A stretch of 64,000 nt of DNA from Sphingomonas kyeonggiensis (GCF_014204495.1 NZ_JACHLN010000001.1:372001-436000); one strand, 5' to 3'. Counted from the stretch's first letter, positions 16,167 to 25,615 are shown. The notes: generated by a model from the letters alone, not told the origin. Translations and numbers: made by a program.

Positions 16167-16331
16167 CCGCGACAGGTTCCCCGGAGACGGGGATGAAAAG
16201 GGAACGGGAAAACCCCGGCTGCCCCTGCAACTGTAAGCGGTGAGTCATCGGCCATTTGCCATTGGGTGTTGCAGCCCGAGAAGGCGGCCGACCGGCATCG
16301 ACCCGCGAGCCAGGAGACCTGCCCGTCGCGG
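16167..16331 (+). ncRNA. Cobalamin (B12) riboswitch 2
   Basis: A second full aptamer, with P1 CCGCGAC (16167-16173) / GTCGCGG (16325-16331), the core CTGCCCCTGCAACTGTAAGC and the B12 box AGCCAGGAGACCTGCC at 16308-16323. About 150 bases of leader follow before the receptor ATG, including the hairpin CCGCGC-GCAT-GCGCGG. I saw no clear terminator or SD-masking stem, so the output mode is undecided. Confidence 0.97.
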
Positions 16332-16482
16332 TCGTCTTTCGTGCGGACAGGGTGTGCCGGACGGACGGGGGTGAACCCGAGCGACGACAAGGTTGGCCGC
16401 GCGCATGCGCGGACGCTGTCGTGCGCGCCCAGGCGGCCCAGGCAGCGTTCGCGCGTACCCGGCATGTCGATTGGGTCGAATA

Positions 16483-18444
16483 ATGCTGAAGTCCGTTTTC
16501 CGTCTCTCCGTGTCCGTCCTCGCCCTCGCCGCGGCTCCCGCCGCCTTCGCGCAGCAGGCCGCCGCGCCCGATGCCGCCGCAACCGAGAGCAATGACGACA
16601 TCGTCGTCACCGCCACCCGTGCGCCGGTGAACATCGATCAGGTCCCGGCCTCGATCACCGTGCTCGACAAGGCCGCGATCGATCGCAGCCAGGATGTCGG
16701 CGCGACCGAACTCCTGCTCCGCACGCCCGGCATCAGCATCTCGCGCAACGGCGGCTATGGCACTTCGACCTCGCTGCGCATCCGCGGCGCCGAGCCCGAC
16801 CAGACCGTGGTGGTGATCGATGGCGTGAAGCTCAACGATCCCGCAGCCACCGGCGGCGGCTATAACTTCGCCAACATGCTGATCGGTGACAGCGCGCGCA
16901 TCGAAGTGCTGCGTGGCCCGCAGTCGATCCTGTGGGGCAGCCAGGCGATCGGCGGCGTGGTCAACATCGTCACCGCCACGCCCGAAAAGCCGCTCGAGGG
17001 CAGCTTCGACATCGAAGCCGGCTCGCGCGAGACGGTCAGCGCCCGCGCCGCGATCGGCGGCAAGACCGGCCCGCTCGCCTGGCGCATCGGCGGCCAGCGC
17101 TTCACCACCGCCGGCATCTCGGCGATCGCCCCTGAATTCGGCGGCAAGGAAGCCGATGGCTACACCAACAGCAGCGCCAGCGGTCGCGCGGAGCTGACGC
17201 TGACCAGCAACCTCAGCGTCGAGGTCCGCGGCTATTATTCGAACGGTCGCACCGAGATCGATTCGACCAGCGGCGACAACAGCGACTATTCGACCAACGA
17301 GGAGTTCGTTGGCTATGCGGGCATCAACCTGTCGCTGCTCGACGGCCGGTTCCGCAACCGCTTCGCCTATGCCTATACCGACACCGATCGCGACAGCTAT
17401 GGCCCGACCCGCGCGCGTCCGCTGAGCTTCGAGTCCGACGGCAGGAACAAGCGCTTCGAGTACCAGGGCAGCTTCGCGTTCACCAAGCAGATCTCCGCGG
17501 TGTTCGGCCTGGAAAACGAGAATTCGGACTTCCGCAGCCGCTCGCCCGCGGCATCGCTGGCGACCCCGCTGCCGGCCTTTGCGCGCGGCGAAGCCGAGCT
17601 CACCAGCGCCTATGCGCAGCTCAGCGTCGAGCCGATCACCGGCCTGACCCTGAACGGCGGCATCCGCTATGACGATCACAGCCGCTTCGGCGGGCAGACG
17701 CTGTTCCAGGCCGGCGGCGTGTGGCGCTCGTCCTGGGGCACGATCGTCCGCGCGAACTATGGCGAAGGCTTCAAGGCACCCTCGCTGTACCAGCAGTTCA
17801 GCGAGTATGGGAACACCGCGCTCGACCCGGAACAGGCCAAGGGCTGGGAAGCCGGCGTCGAGCAGCAGCTGTTCGGCCGCAAGCTGGTGTTCGGCGCGAC
17901 CTATTTCGAGCGCAAGACCACCAGCCAGATCATCTTCAACAGCTGCACCACGACCTCGACCGCGCCGCTCTGCTTCGTGCCGGGCAGCACCACCGTGCGC
18001 CGCTTCGGCTATTATTCGAACGTCTCGCGTGCCGAAGCACATGGCATCGAAGCATCGGGCGCGCTCAACCTGGGTGGCTTCACCCTCGACGGCAACTACA
18101 GCTGGACCGTCGCCGAGGATCGCTCGGCCGGCACCGCGACCTTCGGCAAGTGGCTGCCGCGCCGCCCGCAGAACACCGCGAACGGCTCGATCAGCTATGC
18201 CTTCCCGTTCGGCCTGACCACCGGCGCGGCGGTGCGCTGGGCAGGCCACAGCTTCGACAATGCGGCGAACACCACGAAGCTCGACGACTATACGCTGGTC
18301 GACCTGCGCGCCGAGCTGAAGGCCGGCGACAATCTCAGCGTGTTCGCCCGCGCCGAGAACCTGTTCGACGAGAAGTACATGACCGCCTATCGCTACGGCA
18401 CGCTGGGCCGCAGCATCTATGCCGGCATCCGCGGGCGCTTCTGA
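16483..18444 (+). CDS. btuB: Second TonB-dependent corrinoid receptor (BtuB-like)
   Basis: 653 residues from ATG 16483 (MLKSVFRLSVSVLALAAAPA, cleavage after 'AFA'). A longer in-frame reading upstream lies in the riboswitch leader and is not coding. The TonB-box region is 'DDIVVTATRAP', with plug motifs 'ASITVLDKAAIDRSQDVG', 'LRIRGAEPDQTVVVIDGVK' and 'ARIEVLRGPQSILWGSQAIGG', and the C-terminus is 'GRSIYAGIRGRF'. Same size class as the receptor at 10188 but clearly diverged. A different corrinoid preference would explain keeping two, which is inference. It lacks an obvious Shine-Dalgarno. Confidence 0.9.
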   Translation: MLKSVFRLSVSVLALAAAPAAFAQQAAAPDAAATESNDDIVVTATRAPVNIDQVPASITVLDKAAIDRSQDVGATELLLRTPGISISRNGGYGTSTSLRIRGAEPDQTVVVIDGVKLNDPAATGGGYNFANMLIGDSARIEVLRGPQSILWGSQAIGGVVNIVTATPEKPLEGSFDIEAGSRETVSARAAIGGKTGPLAWRIGGQRFTTAGISAIAPEFGGKEADGYTNSSASGRAELTLTSNLSVEVRGYYSNGRTEIDSTSGDNSDYSTNEEFVGYAGINLSLLDGRFRNRFAYAYTDTDRDSYGPTRARPLSFESDGRNKRFEYQGSFAFTKQISAVFGLENENSDFRSRSPAASLATPLPAFARGEAELTSAYAQLSVEPITGLTLNGGIRYDDHSRFGGQTLFQAGGVWRSSWGTIVRANYGEGFKAPSLYQQFSEYGNTALDPEQAKGWEAGVEQQLFGRKLVFGATYFERKTTSQIIFNSCTTTSTAPLCFVPGSTTVRRFGYYSNVSRAEAHGIEASGALNLGGFTLDGNYSWTVAEDRSAGTATFGKWLPRRPQNTANGSISYAFPFGLTTGAAVRWAGHSFDNAANTTKLDDYTLVDLRAELKAGDNLSVFARAENLFDEKYMTAYRYGTLGRSIYAGIRGRF

Positions 18445-18458
18445 TGGGAGAAGGCAAT

Positions 18459-18995
18459 ATGACGCAGGCACGCGCATCCACGCTGTGGATCATGCTGCTC
18501 ACCCTGGCGAGCATGGCGACCAGCTTCGCCCTTGCCTGCACGGCCCCGGTGGCGGCGCTCGCCGCACTGGCGGCAGTGCACATGCGCCGGCGCGACGGAA
18601 TCGCGCTGGCGCTCGCCGCCTGGGGCGCCAACCAGGCGGTGGGCTTCCTCGTCCTTCACTATCCGCATGACCCGAAGACGCTGCTCTGGGGCGTCGGGCT
18701 CGGCACCGCGGCGGCCGGATCGGCGATCGGCGCCTATGCCGCGCTCGGCCGGCTCCGGATCCAATCGACCGTCGCGAAGCTGGCCATCGCCTATGTCGCG
18801 GCGTTCGTTGCCGGCAAGCTGGTCACCTTGTGCTGGGCGGCGATTCTGGGCGGCGTGGCGATCACGCTCCACCCCGGCTATTCGCTCGACCAGTTCCTGC
18901 GCAACGGTGCGATCCTGATCGGGCTCTATGCCTTTTACCGGCTGCTGGTCGCGCTCGGCGTGCCGGCGCCGGGCGGCAAGCTGGCCACCGCCTGA
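18459..18995 (+). CDS. Integral membrane protein of the B12 cluster, function unknown
   Basis: 178 residues from the ATG at 18459, which has GGGAGAAGG six bases upstream. An ATG at 18444 overlapping the receptor stop is the alternative. About five or six hydrophobic segments fill the protein ('LWIMLLTLASMATSFALAC', 'IALALAAWGANQAVGFLVL', 'GTAAAGSAIGAYAALG', 'AIAYVAAFVAGKLVTLC', 'GAILIGLYAFYRLLVALG'), with cysteines near residues 26 and 131. Size and topology resemble small ECF-type S components such as BtuM, but I cannot confirm that by sequence. Its location between a corrinoid receptor and cob genes suggests inner-membrane corrinoid or cobalt transport. Confidence 0.8.
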   Translation: MTQARASTLWIMLLTLASMATSFALACTAPVAALAALAAVHMRRRDGIALALAAWGANQAVGFLVLHYPHDPKTLLWGVGLGTAAAGSAIGAYAALGRLRIQSTVAKLAIAYVAAFVAGKLVTLCWAAILGGVAITLHPGYSLDQFLRNGAILIGLYAFYRLLVALGVPAPGGKLATA

Positions 18996-19402
18996 TGCTT
19001 ACCCGCGTCGCGGACGGCCCGGCGGTCGTCGCCTGCAACACCTGTCGCCATTCCGCGGACTCACGCGAGGATGGCGCAGGGGTGCGCGGCGGCGCCCGGC
19101 TGGTCGCGACGCTCCGGGCCGTGCAGGCGGAGGATCCGCGCTATGCCGGTGTCGCGGTGCAGGAAATGCCGTGCCTGTTCGCCTGCACCGATCACTGCAC
19201 CATCCACCTGCGCGCACCCGACAAGGTCGGCTATGTCCTGGGCCGTTTCACGCCGGACGAGGACAGCGCGCGCGCCATTCTCGACTATGCCGTGCAATAT
19301 GCGGCAAGCGAGCATGGCCGTGTCCCCTATTCCGCCTGGCCCGAGGGAATTAAGGGCCATTTCATCACGCGCACCCCGCCCCCAGGATTCGTCGCAGAAT
19401 GA
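18995..19402 (+). CDS. DUF1636-family cysteine-rich metal-binding protein
   Basis: 135 residues, starting in the TGATG overlap with the preceding stop. Four cysteines with thioredoxin-like [2Fe-2S] spacing are visible: 'ACNTCRH' (two) and 'MPCLFACTDHC' further on. 'GYVLGRFTPDEDSARAILDYA' follows. This matches DUF1636 proteins, which recur in alphaproteobacterial cobalamin loci. The function is unknown, and a redox or metal-delivery role in corrinoid handling is possible. Confidence 0.8.
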   Translation: MLTRVADGPAVVACNTCRHSADSREDGAGVRGGARLVATLRAVQAEDPRYAGVAVQEMPCLFACTDHCTIHLRAPDKVGYVLGRFTPDEDSARAILDYAVQYAASEHGRVPYSAWPEGIKGHFITRTPPPGFVAE

Positions 19403-20412
19403 TCTTCGCCTCGCCCGCCGATTTCCGTGTCGCACTCGCCGATCTTTGTGTTCCGGACGAAGGCGCGATCGCTGCGGCGCGAGCACGCCAGGCCGAGCTG
19501 ACCAAGCCGGCAGGCTCGCTCGGCCGGCTCGAGGATCTCGCGGTCTTTATCGCCGGCTGGCAGGGCGATCCGCGCCCCAGGATCGGGCGTGCCCGTACCG
19601 CGATCTTCGCCGGCAATCACGGCATGACCGTCCACGGCGTCAGCGCCTTCCCGGCCAGCGTGACCGTACAGATGGTCGCCAATTTCGAAGCGGGCGGCGC
19701 GGCGATCAACGCGCTGTCCGGCGCGGCCGGCCTTGAGCTCGAGGTGATCGCGCTCGATCTCGACACCCCCACCGCCGATTTCACCATCGCCCCGGCAATG
19801 ACCGAGGCGGAGTGCCTTGCCTCGCTCAACGCCGGTGCGGCCGTGGTGGCCAGCGACCTCGACCTGCTCACCGTGGGCGAGATGGGCATCGGCAATTCCA
19901 CCGCCGCCGCCGCGCTCTGCCTGCGCGCCTTTGGCGGCACCGCGGCCGAGTGGATCGGCCCGGGCACCGGCGTCGATGCCGAGGGTATCGCCCGCAAGAC
20001 CGCGGTCGTGGAGCAGGCACGCGCCTTCCACGCCGATGGGCCGGCGGACGCCTTCGAGACGTTGCGCCGGGTCGGCGGGCGCGAGATCGCGGCGATCGCC
20101 GGTGCAGTGTTGCACGCCCGGCAGCTCGGCATCCCCGTGGTGCTCGACGGCTTCATCAGCAGCGCGGCCGTGGCCCCGCTCGCGGCCGACAATGTCGAGA
20201 TCACCGACCATTGCATCGCCGGCCATGTATCGGCGGAACCCGGCCATGTCCGGCTGCTCGCCAGGCTCGGCCTGGATCCGTTGCTCGAACTCGGCATGCG
20301 GCTCGGCGAAGGCAGCGGCGGTGCCCTCGCCGTCAACCTGATCCGCTCGGCACTGGCCGCGCACAACCAGATGGCGACCTTTGCCGAGGCACAGGTCGCC
20401 GCCAAGCTGTGA
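19399..20412 (+). CDS. cobT: Nicotinate-nucleotide:dimethylbenzimidazole phosphoribosyltransferase
   Basis: 337 residues. 'QAELTKPAGSLGRLEDLAV', 'IFAGNHGMTVHGVSAFP', 'GEMGIGNSTAAAA' and 'VVLDGFISSAAV' are CobT signatures, and the catalytic glutamate is in 'LGEGSGGALAVNL' near residue 304. It makes alpha-ribazole phosphate for the lower ligand. The ATG overlaps the DUF1636 stop by four bases. Confidence 0.96.
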   Translation: MIFASPADFRVALADLCVPDEGAIAAARARQAELTKPAGSLGRLEDLAVFIAGWQGDPRPRIGRARTAIFAGNHGMTVHGVSAFPASVTVQMVANFEAGGAAINALSGAAGLELEVIALDLDTPTADFTIAPAMTEAECLASLNAGAAVVASDLDLLTVGEMGIGNSTAAAALCLRAFGGTAAEWIGPGTGVDAEGIARKTAVVEQARAFHADGPADAFETLRRVGGREIAAIAGAVLHARQLGIPVVLDGFISSAAVAPLAADNVEITDHCIAGHVSAEPGHVRLLARLGLDPLLELGMRLGEGSGGALAVNLIRSALAAHNQMATFAEAQVAAKL

Positions 20413-20978
20413 CGCCCTGGACACTGCATCTGCTGCGCCACGGTGCACCGGCCTTGCCCGGACGGCTGATGGGGCGCACCGATTGCGGATCGACACCCGA
20501 AGGCATCGCCGCCTGCGTCGCGCGTGCTGCCGGTCTGGATATCGAGCACATCGTCAGTTCCGATCTCCAGCGCGCGCGTCACGCCGCCGCGGCGATCGCC
20601 GACGCCGGCAGGATCTGGCCGGCTATCGACCCGCGCTGGCGCGAACTCGATTTCGGGGCCTGGGACGGTTTGGCACCGGACGAGGTCGAGTCCGGCGCGA
20701 TGCTGCGCTTCTGGGAAGACCCCGACGCCAATCCGCCACCCGGCGGCGAGCGCTGGTCGGAGCTGGTCGCGCGCGTCTCTGCCGCCATTGCCGCACTCGA
20801 ACCCTCGCCCACGCTGGTCGTCACCCATGGCGGCGCGATCCGCGCGGCGCTGCACCTGCTGTGCGGCTTCGGCCAGCACAAGCTCTGGGCCTTCGACCTG
20901 CCCTATGCGGCTTTGGTCTCGCTGCGCGTATGGCCGGGCGAGAAGCCGAGCGCCCAGATTTCCGGGCTCGTCACATGA
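20409..20978 (+). CDS. cobC: Alpha-ribazole phosphatase (histidine phosphatase family)
   Basis: 189 residues from a GTG overlapping the cobT stop. The phosphohistidine motif 'LLRHGAPAL' is at residues 8-16, with 'SSDLQRARHAA', the acid 'WRELDFGAWDG' and the second His 'VVTHGGAIRA'. It removes the 5'-phosphate of alpha-ribazole phosphate or cobalamin phosphate. The name follows the enteric convention. Confidence 0.92.
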   Translation: MTPWTLHLLRHGAPALPGRLMGRTDCGSTPEGIAACVARAAGLDIEHIVSSDLQRARHAAAAIADAGRIWPAIDPRWRELDFGAWDGLAPDEVESGAMLRFWEDPDANPPPGGERWSELVARVSAAIAALEPSPTLVVTHGGAIRAALHLLCGFGQHKLWAFDLPYAALVSLRVWPGEKPSAQISGLVT

Positions 20979-21694
20979 AGGGCCTGATCGTCGCGATCCA
21001 GTTCCTGACGCGACTCCCGACTCCGCGCCTGTCGGTGAGCGGCGCCGAGTTCGCGGCATCGATGCGCTGGTTTCCCGCGGTCGGGCTGATCCTCGGTGCG
21101 CTCGTCGCGGGCGGATGCTGGCTCGGCGCCGCGATCGATCCCTGGACAGGCACGCTCGCCGGCCTGGTCTTGTGGGTAGCGGTCACCGGCGCGCTGCATC
21201 TCGACGGGCTCGGTGATATCGCGGATGCCGCAGGCGCCGCGCACAAGGACCGAGACCGTGTCCTCTCGGTGCTCTCCGATCCGCATATCGGCAGCTTCGG
21301 CGCGGTGGCGATCGGCGTGCAGCTCATCGCCAAGCTGGTATTGCTTCACGCCCTGGTCGCGACCGGTGCCTGGCTGGCCATCGCGCTGGTCCCGTTCGCG
21401 GCGCGCATCGCCCCGCTGTTCTGGACGCGCTGGTTGCCCGACTTTCATGCCGGTCTCGCCTCGCGCTTCCGTGACGCGGTGCGCCCGATCGACCTTTCGA
21501 TTTGGAGCGTGACGCTGCTCGCTGCCTGCTGGTTCTCCCCCAGCCTGCTCGCCGCCCCGCTGCTGTGGTTCGGCTGGGCCGCCTGGCTGTGGCGCAAGCT
21601 CGGCGGCATCTCGGGCGACGGCCACGGCGCCGGGATCGAGCTGACCGAAAGCGGCCTGCTGCTCGCCGCGCTTCTGCTGGTCCGCTTCGCATGA
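20975..21694 (+). CDS. cobS: Cobalamin (5'-phosphate) synthase
   Basis: 239 residues with several membrane spans. The active-site motif 'LHLDGLGDIADA' and 'RVLSVLSDPHIGSFG' are diagnostic. It joins adenosyl-GDP-cobinamide to alpha-ribazole at the inner membrane. The ATG overlaps the cobC stop. Confidence 0.96.
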   Translation: MKGLIVAIQFLTRLPTPRLSVSGAEFAASMRWFPAVGLILGALVAGGCWLGAAIDPWTGTLAGLVLWVAVTGALHLDGLGDIADAAGAAHKDRDRVLSVLSDPHIGSFGAVAIGVQLIAKLVLLHALVATGAWLAIALVPFAARIAPLFWTRWLPDFHAGLASRFRDAVRPIDLSIWSVTLLAACWFSPSLLAAPLLWFGWAAWLWRKLGGISGDGHGAGIELTESGLLLAALLLVRFA

Positions 21695-22668
21695 GCGCGA
21701 GCTGGACCTGGCACGGCGGCGGCGTGGAAGCCGCCCGCGCGCATTTCGGCGGCGAGGACTGGGTCGACCTTTCGACCGGTATCAACCCCCATCCCTGGCC
21801 CGGCACCGACGCCATCGCCATCGCCATCGCCATCGACTGGCAGCGCCTGCCCGAACGGCACGAACTCGCGACGCTGGAAGCCGCCGCCGCCGACTATTTC
21901 GGGATCGACCCGCGCCATGTCTGCGCGGTACCCGGCACCGAAATCGGGCTGCGGCTCGCGGGTAGCCTTGTCGGCGGCGGCGCCCACTATGCCGTGCCGA
22001 CCTATCGCACCCATGGCGAGATGATCGCCGGCGCAATCCCGACGCCACTCGACGCGGCCGGTACCGGCACGCTGATCCTCGCCAACCCCAACAATCCCGA
22101 CGGCCGCGCGCTTTCTCCCGAGCAACTCCGCGGCCTGCTCGCCCGCCGCGAGCCCGGCGCCTGGCTGCTGCTCGACGAAGCCTTTGCCGATACCGACCCC
22201 GCGCTGAGCCTCGCCGATCATGTCGACGATGCCCGCCGCCTGCTGGTTTTCCGCTCCTTCGGCAAGTTCTTCGGACTGGCCGGCGTACGGCTCGGCTTCG
22301 TCCTCGGCCCCAGCCCGATGCTCGACGCGATCCGCGCGGCGCTTGGCGCCTGGCCGGTCTCCGCTGCCGCGATCGCGATCGGTACCGCGGCCTATCGCGA
22401 TCAAGCCTGGGCCGAGGCCATGCGCGCTCGGCTCCGGAATGACGCCACCGCACTCGACGCCGTGCTTGCCGGTACCGGACACACCGCAATCGGTGCCTGC
22501 CCGCTCTTCCGCCTGATCGAAGTGCCGAGCGGCATCGCGCTGTTCGAGCAGCTCGCACGCCACGCCATCCTGACCCGCCCCTTCGCCGAGCAGCCGCACT
22601 GGCTGCGCATCGGCCTGCCCTCGACGGGCGAAGCGCTCGTCCGGCTCGAAACCGCGCTTCGTGGCTGA
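21691..22668 (+). CDS. cobD: PLP-dependent L-threonine-O-3-phosphate decarboxylase
   Basis: 325 residues of aminotransferase fold type I. 'WVDLSTGINPHPWP' is the N-terminal block of this subfamily. 'LANPNNPDGRALS', 'LLLDEAFADTDP' and the PLP lysine in 'SFGKFFGLAGVRLGF' follow. It makes (R)-1-amino-2-propanol phosphate for the nucleotide loop. In Paracoccus/Pseudomonas naming this is CobC. A short (GCCATC)n run at ~21810-21832 encodes an Ala-Ile repeat that probably varies in length between strains. Confidence 0.92.
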   Translation: MSASWTWHGGGVEAARAHFGGEDWVDLSTGINPHPWPGTDAIAIAIAIDWQRLPERHELATLEAAAADYFGIDPRHVCAVPGTEIGLRLAGSLVGGGAHYAVPTYRTHGEMIAGAIPTPLDAAGTGTLILANPNNPDGRALSPEQLRGLLARREPGAWLLLDEAFADTDPALSLADHVDDARRLLVFRSFGKFFGLAGVRLGFVLGPSPMLDAIRAALGAWPVSAAAIAIGTAAYRDQAWAEAMRARLRNDATALDAVLAGTGHTAIGACPLFRLIEVPSGIALFEQLARHAILTRPFAEQPHWLRIGLPSTGEALVRLETALRG

Positions 22669-23599
22669 GCCGGTCGCCCTCGCCGCGCTCGCGCTCGACG
22701 CCACGCTGGGCTGGCCCGGCAAGCTCTATCACCGGATCGGCCATCCGGTCGGCCTGTTCGCAGCGATCATCGGCACCTGCGAGAAGCTATGGAACCGCCG
22801 CGAGCGCGGCTTCGCGGCCCGGCGCACGCTCGGTGTCCTGACAGTCCTGCTGCTCGTCATCCTGATCGGTGGCACTGCCTGGCTCCTCCAGAGCCTGTTG
22901 CTGCGCCATCTCGGCACCTGGGGCTGGCTCGCCGTCGCGCTGCTGGCCTGGCCGGCCCTCGCCCAGCGCAGCCTGTTCGACCATGTCCGCCCGGTCGCCC
23001 GGGCCCTGTCCACGAACGACCTGCCCGAAGCCCGCCGCGAAGTCGGCAAGATCGTCGGCCGCGACACCGCGCAGCTCGACGCACCCGGCATCGCCCGCGC
23101 CGCGATCGAGAGCCTGGCCGAGAGCTTCTGCGACGGCGTCGTCGCCCCTGCCTTCTGGTTGCTGCTGCTCGGCTTGCCCGGGGTGTGGACCTACAAGGCG
23201 ATCAACACCGCGGATTCGATGATCGGCCACCGCGAGGAACGCTGGCGCGCATTCGGCTGGGCTGCGGCGCGCAGCGATGACCTGCTCAACCTGATCCCCG
23301 CCCGCCTGTCCGGCCTGCTGCTCTGCCTCGCCGCACCGGGGGGCTGGCGGACATTGCTGCGGGACTCGCACAAGCACGCCTCGCCCAATGCCGGCTGGCC
23401 GGAGGCAGCGATGGCGGGCGCCTTGGGGCTGCGCCTTGCCGGCCCGATCGCCTATGACGGCGCGGTGCAGAACAAGCCCTGGATCGGCGACGGCCGCAGC
23501 GACGCCAACGCAGGCGACATCGCCCGCGCGCTGCGCCTCTATGTCCGCGCCTGCCTCCTGCTCTGGATCATCGCGGGGATCGTCGCATGGGCGCGCTGA
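22661..23599 (+). CDS. cbiB: Adenosylcobinamide-phosphate synthase CbiB
   Basis: 312 residues from a GTG inside the end of the previous gene. '[20 protein letters not shown]', '[19 protein letters not shown]', '[14 protein letters not shown]' and '[19 protein letters not shown]' are CbiB blocks, spread over an integral-membrane protein. It condenses adenosylcobyric acid with aminopropanol phosphate. It overlaps cobQ by 13 bases. Confidence 0.95.
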   Translation: MAEPVALAALALDATLGWPGKLYHRIGHPVGLFAAIIGTCEKLWNRRERGFAARRTLGVLTVLLLVILIGGTAWLLQSLLLRHLGTWGWLAVALLAWPALAQRSLFDHVRPVARALSTNDLPEARREVGKIVGRDTAQLDAPGIARAAIESLAESFCDGVVAPAFWLLLLGLPGVWTYKAINTADSMIGHREERWRAFGWAAARSDDLLNLIPARLSGLLLCLAAPGGWRTLLRDSHKHASPNAGWPEAAMAGALGLRLAGPIAYDGAVQNKPWIGDGRSDANAGDIARALRLYVRACLLLWIIAGIVAWAR

Positions 23600-25044
23600 T
23601 GCTGCAGGGCACCGGCTCCGATGTCGGCAAGTCGGTGCTGGTCGCCGGGCTCTGCCGCGCCTTCGCGAATCGCGGGCTCACCGTACGCCCGTTCAAGCCG
23701 CAGAACATGTCGAACAACGCCGCGGTGACCAGCGACGGTGGCGAGATCGGCCGCGCCCAGGCGCTCCAGGCAATCGCCTGCCGGGTGCCCCCCCATACCG
23801 ACATGAACCCGGTGCTGCTCAAGCCCCAGGCCGATCGCACCTCGCAGCTGATCGTCCACGGCAAGGTGCGCGGCACGCTCGGTTCGGGCAACTTCCGTCA
23901 GGCGCGCGGCAGCCTGATCGGCGAGGTGCTGGAGAGCTATCAGCGCCTCCGCAGCCAGTGCGACCTGGTCGTGGTCGAAGGCGCCGGCTCCCCGGCGGAG
24001 ATCAACCTGCGCGCCGGCGACATCGCGAACATGGGCTTTGCCCGCGCCGCCAATGTGCCGGTGGTGCTGGTCGGCGATATCGACCGGGGTGGCGTGATCG
24101 CCGCGATCGTCGGCACCCGCGCGGTGATCGAGCCCGAGGACGCCGCGATGATCCGCGGCTTCCTGATCAACAAGTTCCGCGGCGATCCCGCGCTGTTCGA
24201 GGACGGCTATCGCGCGATCGAGCAGCGCGCGGGCTGGCGCGGCTTCGGGGTGATCCCCTGGCTGCCCGCAACGGTCCGCTTGCCGAGCGAGGATGCCGTC
24301 GTTCTCGATCGCACCGCGGCCCGGGGCGAGGGCCGCAAGCTGGTCGCCTGCCCGATCCTGCCGCGCATCGCCAATTTCGACGATCTCGATCCATTGAAGC
24401 TCGAACCCGGCGTCGAGCTGGCGATGATCCCGCCCGGCACGCCGATACCGGGCGACGCCGCGCTGGTCGTGCTTCCCGGCTCCAAGGCGACGATCGCCGA
24501 TCTCGCCTTCCTTCGTGTCCAGGGCTGGGACGTGGACATCCTGGCGCATCATCGCCGCGGCGGCGCGGTGCTCGGCCTGTGCGGCGGCTACCAGATGCTC
24601 GGCCGCACGGTTGCCGATCCGCTCGGGATCGAGGGACCGCCGGGCGAAGTCGCCGGTCTCGGCCTGCTCGATGTCGAGACCAGCCTCGCCCCCGCCAAGA
24701 TATTGCGCCACGCCAGCGGCACCGCGCTCGGCGCGCCGGTCACCGGCTATGAGATGCACATGGGCGAGACGACCGGCCCGGACACCGCCCGTCCCTTCGC
24801 CGATCTCGACGGTCTCGGCCCCGAAGGCGCGGTCAGCCGCGACGGGTCGGTGATGGGCAGCTATCTCCACGGCCTGCTCGCCACGCCCGGAATGCGCACA
24901 GCATTGCTCGCCCGGATCGGCGTGGCCGGCGCGGGCCGCGACTATCAGGCGGACGTCGATGCCGCGCTCGACGAGATCGCCGCAGAGCTCGAGCGTCATG
25001 CCGATATCGACGCGCTGCTCCAGCTTGCCCGGGAGGCCCAATGA
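23587..25044 (+). CDS. cobQ: Cobyric acid synthase CobQ/CbiP
   Basis: 485 residues. The N-terminal ATP-dependent half has '[17 protein letters not shown]', '[12 protein letters not shown]', '[10 protein letters not shown]' and '[13 protein letters not shown]'. The C-terminal class I glutamine amidotransferase has its nucleophile Cys in '[12 protein letters not shown]' and His in '[10 protein letters not shown]'. It amidates four side chains of adenosylcobyrinic acid a,c-diamide. No a,c-diamide synthase or ring-building gene is in the window, so it probably works on scavenged precursor. Confidence 0.96.
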   Translation: MGALMLQGTGSDVGKSVLVAGLCRAFANRGLTVRPFKPQNMSNNAAVTSDGGEIGRAQALQAIACRVPPHTDMNPVLLKPQADRTSQLIVHGKVRGTLGSGNFRQARGSLIGEVLESYQRLRSQCDLVVVEGAGSPAEINLRAGDIANMGFARAANVPVVLVGDIDRGGVIAAIVGTRAVIEPEDAAMIRGFLINKFRGDPALFEDGYRAIEQRAGWRGFGVIPWLPATVRLPSEDAVVLDRTAARGEGRKLVACPILPRIANFDDLDPLKLEPGVELAMIPPGTPIPGDAALVVLPGSKATIADLAFLRVQGWDVDILAHHRRGGAVLGLCGGYQMLGRTVADPLGIEGPPGEVAGLGLLDVETSLAPAKILRHASGTALGAPVTGYEMHMGETTGPDTARPFADLDGLGPEGAVSRDGSVMGSYLHGLLATPGMRTALLARIGVAGAGRDYQADVDAALDEIAAELERHADIDALLQLAREAQ

Positions 25045-25547
25045 CCAGGTTGTTCGTCCTTGGCGGCGCCCGCTCGGGCAAGAGCCGCTATGCCCAGCAG
25101 CGCGCCGAGGCGCTGACCGGCAATCATATCTTCATCGCCACCGCCGAGGCATGGGACGAGGAGATGGCCGATCGCATCGCCCGCCACCGCGCGGACCGTG
25201 ACGCCCGCTGGCAGACGGTGGATGCCCCCCGCGATCTCGTGGCTGCACTCGACGCCGCCAGCGGCACCGGCGCGGTGGTGCTGGTCGATTGCCTGACGCT
25301 CTGGGCCAGCAACCTGCTGCTCGCCGATACCGATATGGATGCCGCCACCGTGGCGCTGGCCGAAGCCGTCGCCCGGTTCGACGGAGCGCTGATCCTCGTC
25401 GCCAATGAAGTCGGCCTCGGCATCGTCCCCGACAATGCCCTTGCCCGCCGCTTCCGCGACGCCGCCGGGCGGATCAACCAGGCCGTGGCAGCGACCGCCG
25501 ACGAAGTGATGCTGGTGGTCGCGGGCCTGCCGATGCGCGTCAAGTAA
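25041..25547 (+). CDS. cobU: Adenosylcobinamide kinase / guanylyltransferase
   Basis: 168 residues. The P-loop '[17 protein letters not shown]' is at the N-terminus, with '[20 protein letters not shown]', '[13 protein letters not shown]', '[21 protein letters not shown]' and '[14 protein letters not shown]'. It phosphorylates and guanylylates cobinamide for CobS. The last gene of the second riboswitch operon, with an ATGA overlap with cobQ. Called CobP in other nomenclature. Confidence 0.96.
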   Translation: MTRLFVLGGARSGKSRYAQQRAEALTGNHIFIATAEAWDEEMADRIARHRADRDARWQTVDAPRDLVAALDAASGTGAVVLVDCLTLWASNLLLADTDMDAATVALAEAVARFDGALILVANEVGLGIVPDNALARRFRDAAGRINQAVAATADEVMLVVAGLPMRVK

Positions 25548-25553
25548 CCCTTT

Positions 25554-25573
25554 CGGAGTGCTGGAGCGCTCCG
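25554..25573 (+). terminator. Hairpin after the cob operon
   Basis: CGGAGTGC / GCGCTCCG with loop TGGA makes an 8-bp stem including one G-U pair, starting six bases after the cobU stop. No T-tract follows. It is the best end-of-operon candidate here. Confidence 0.4.
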
Positions 25574-25615
25574 GGGCGGCGTGATATTCCAGAGATGCTG
25601 CTTGGGGAGTTCAAC

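Noticed and set aside
16256..16483. Small reading frames in the riboswitch 2 leader
   Set aside because: They are made of the aptamer and leader; no conserved peptide or SD.
15397..18477. A 1026-codon open frame on the - strand
   Set aside because: It runs through PhyH, the second riboswitch and a TonB receptor on the opposite strand, and its translation has no family features.
21808..21834. (GCCATC)n hexanucleotide run considered as a phase-variation tract
   Set aside because: A six-base unit keeps the frame, so length change would only alter an Ala-Ile stretch; not a switch.
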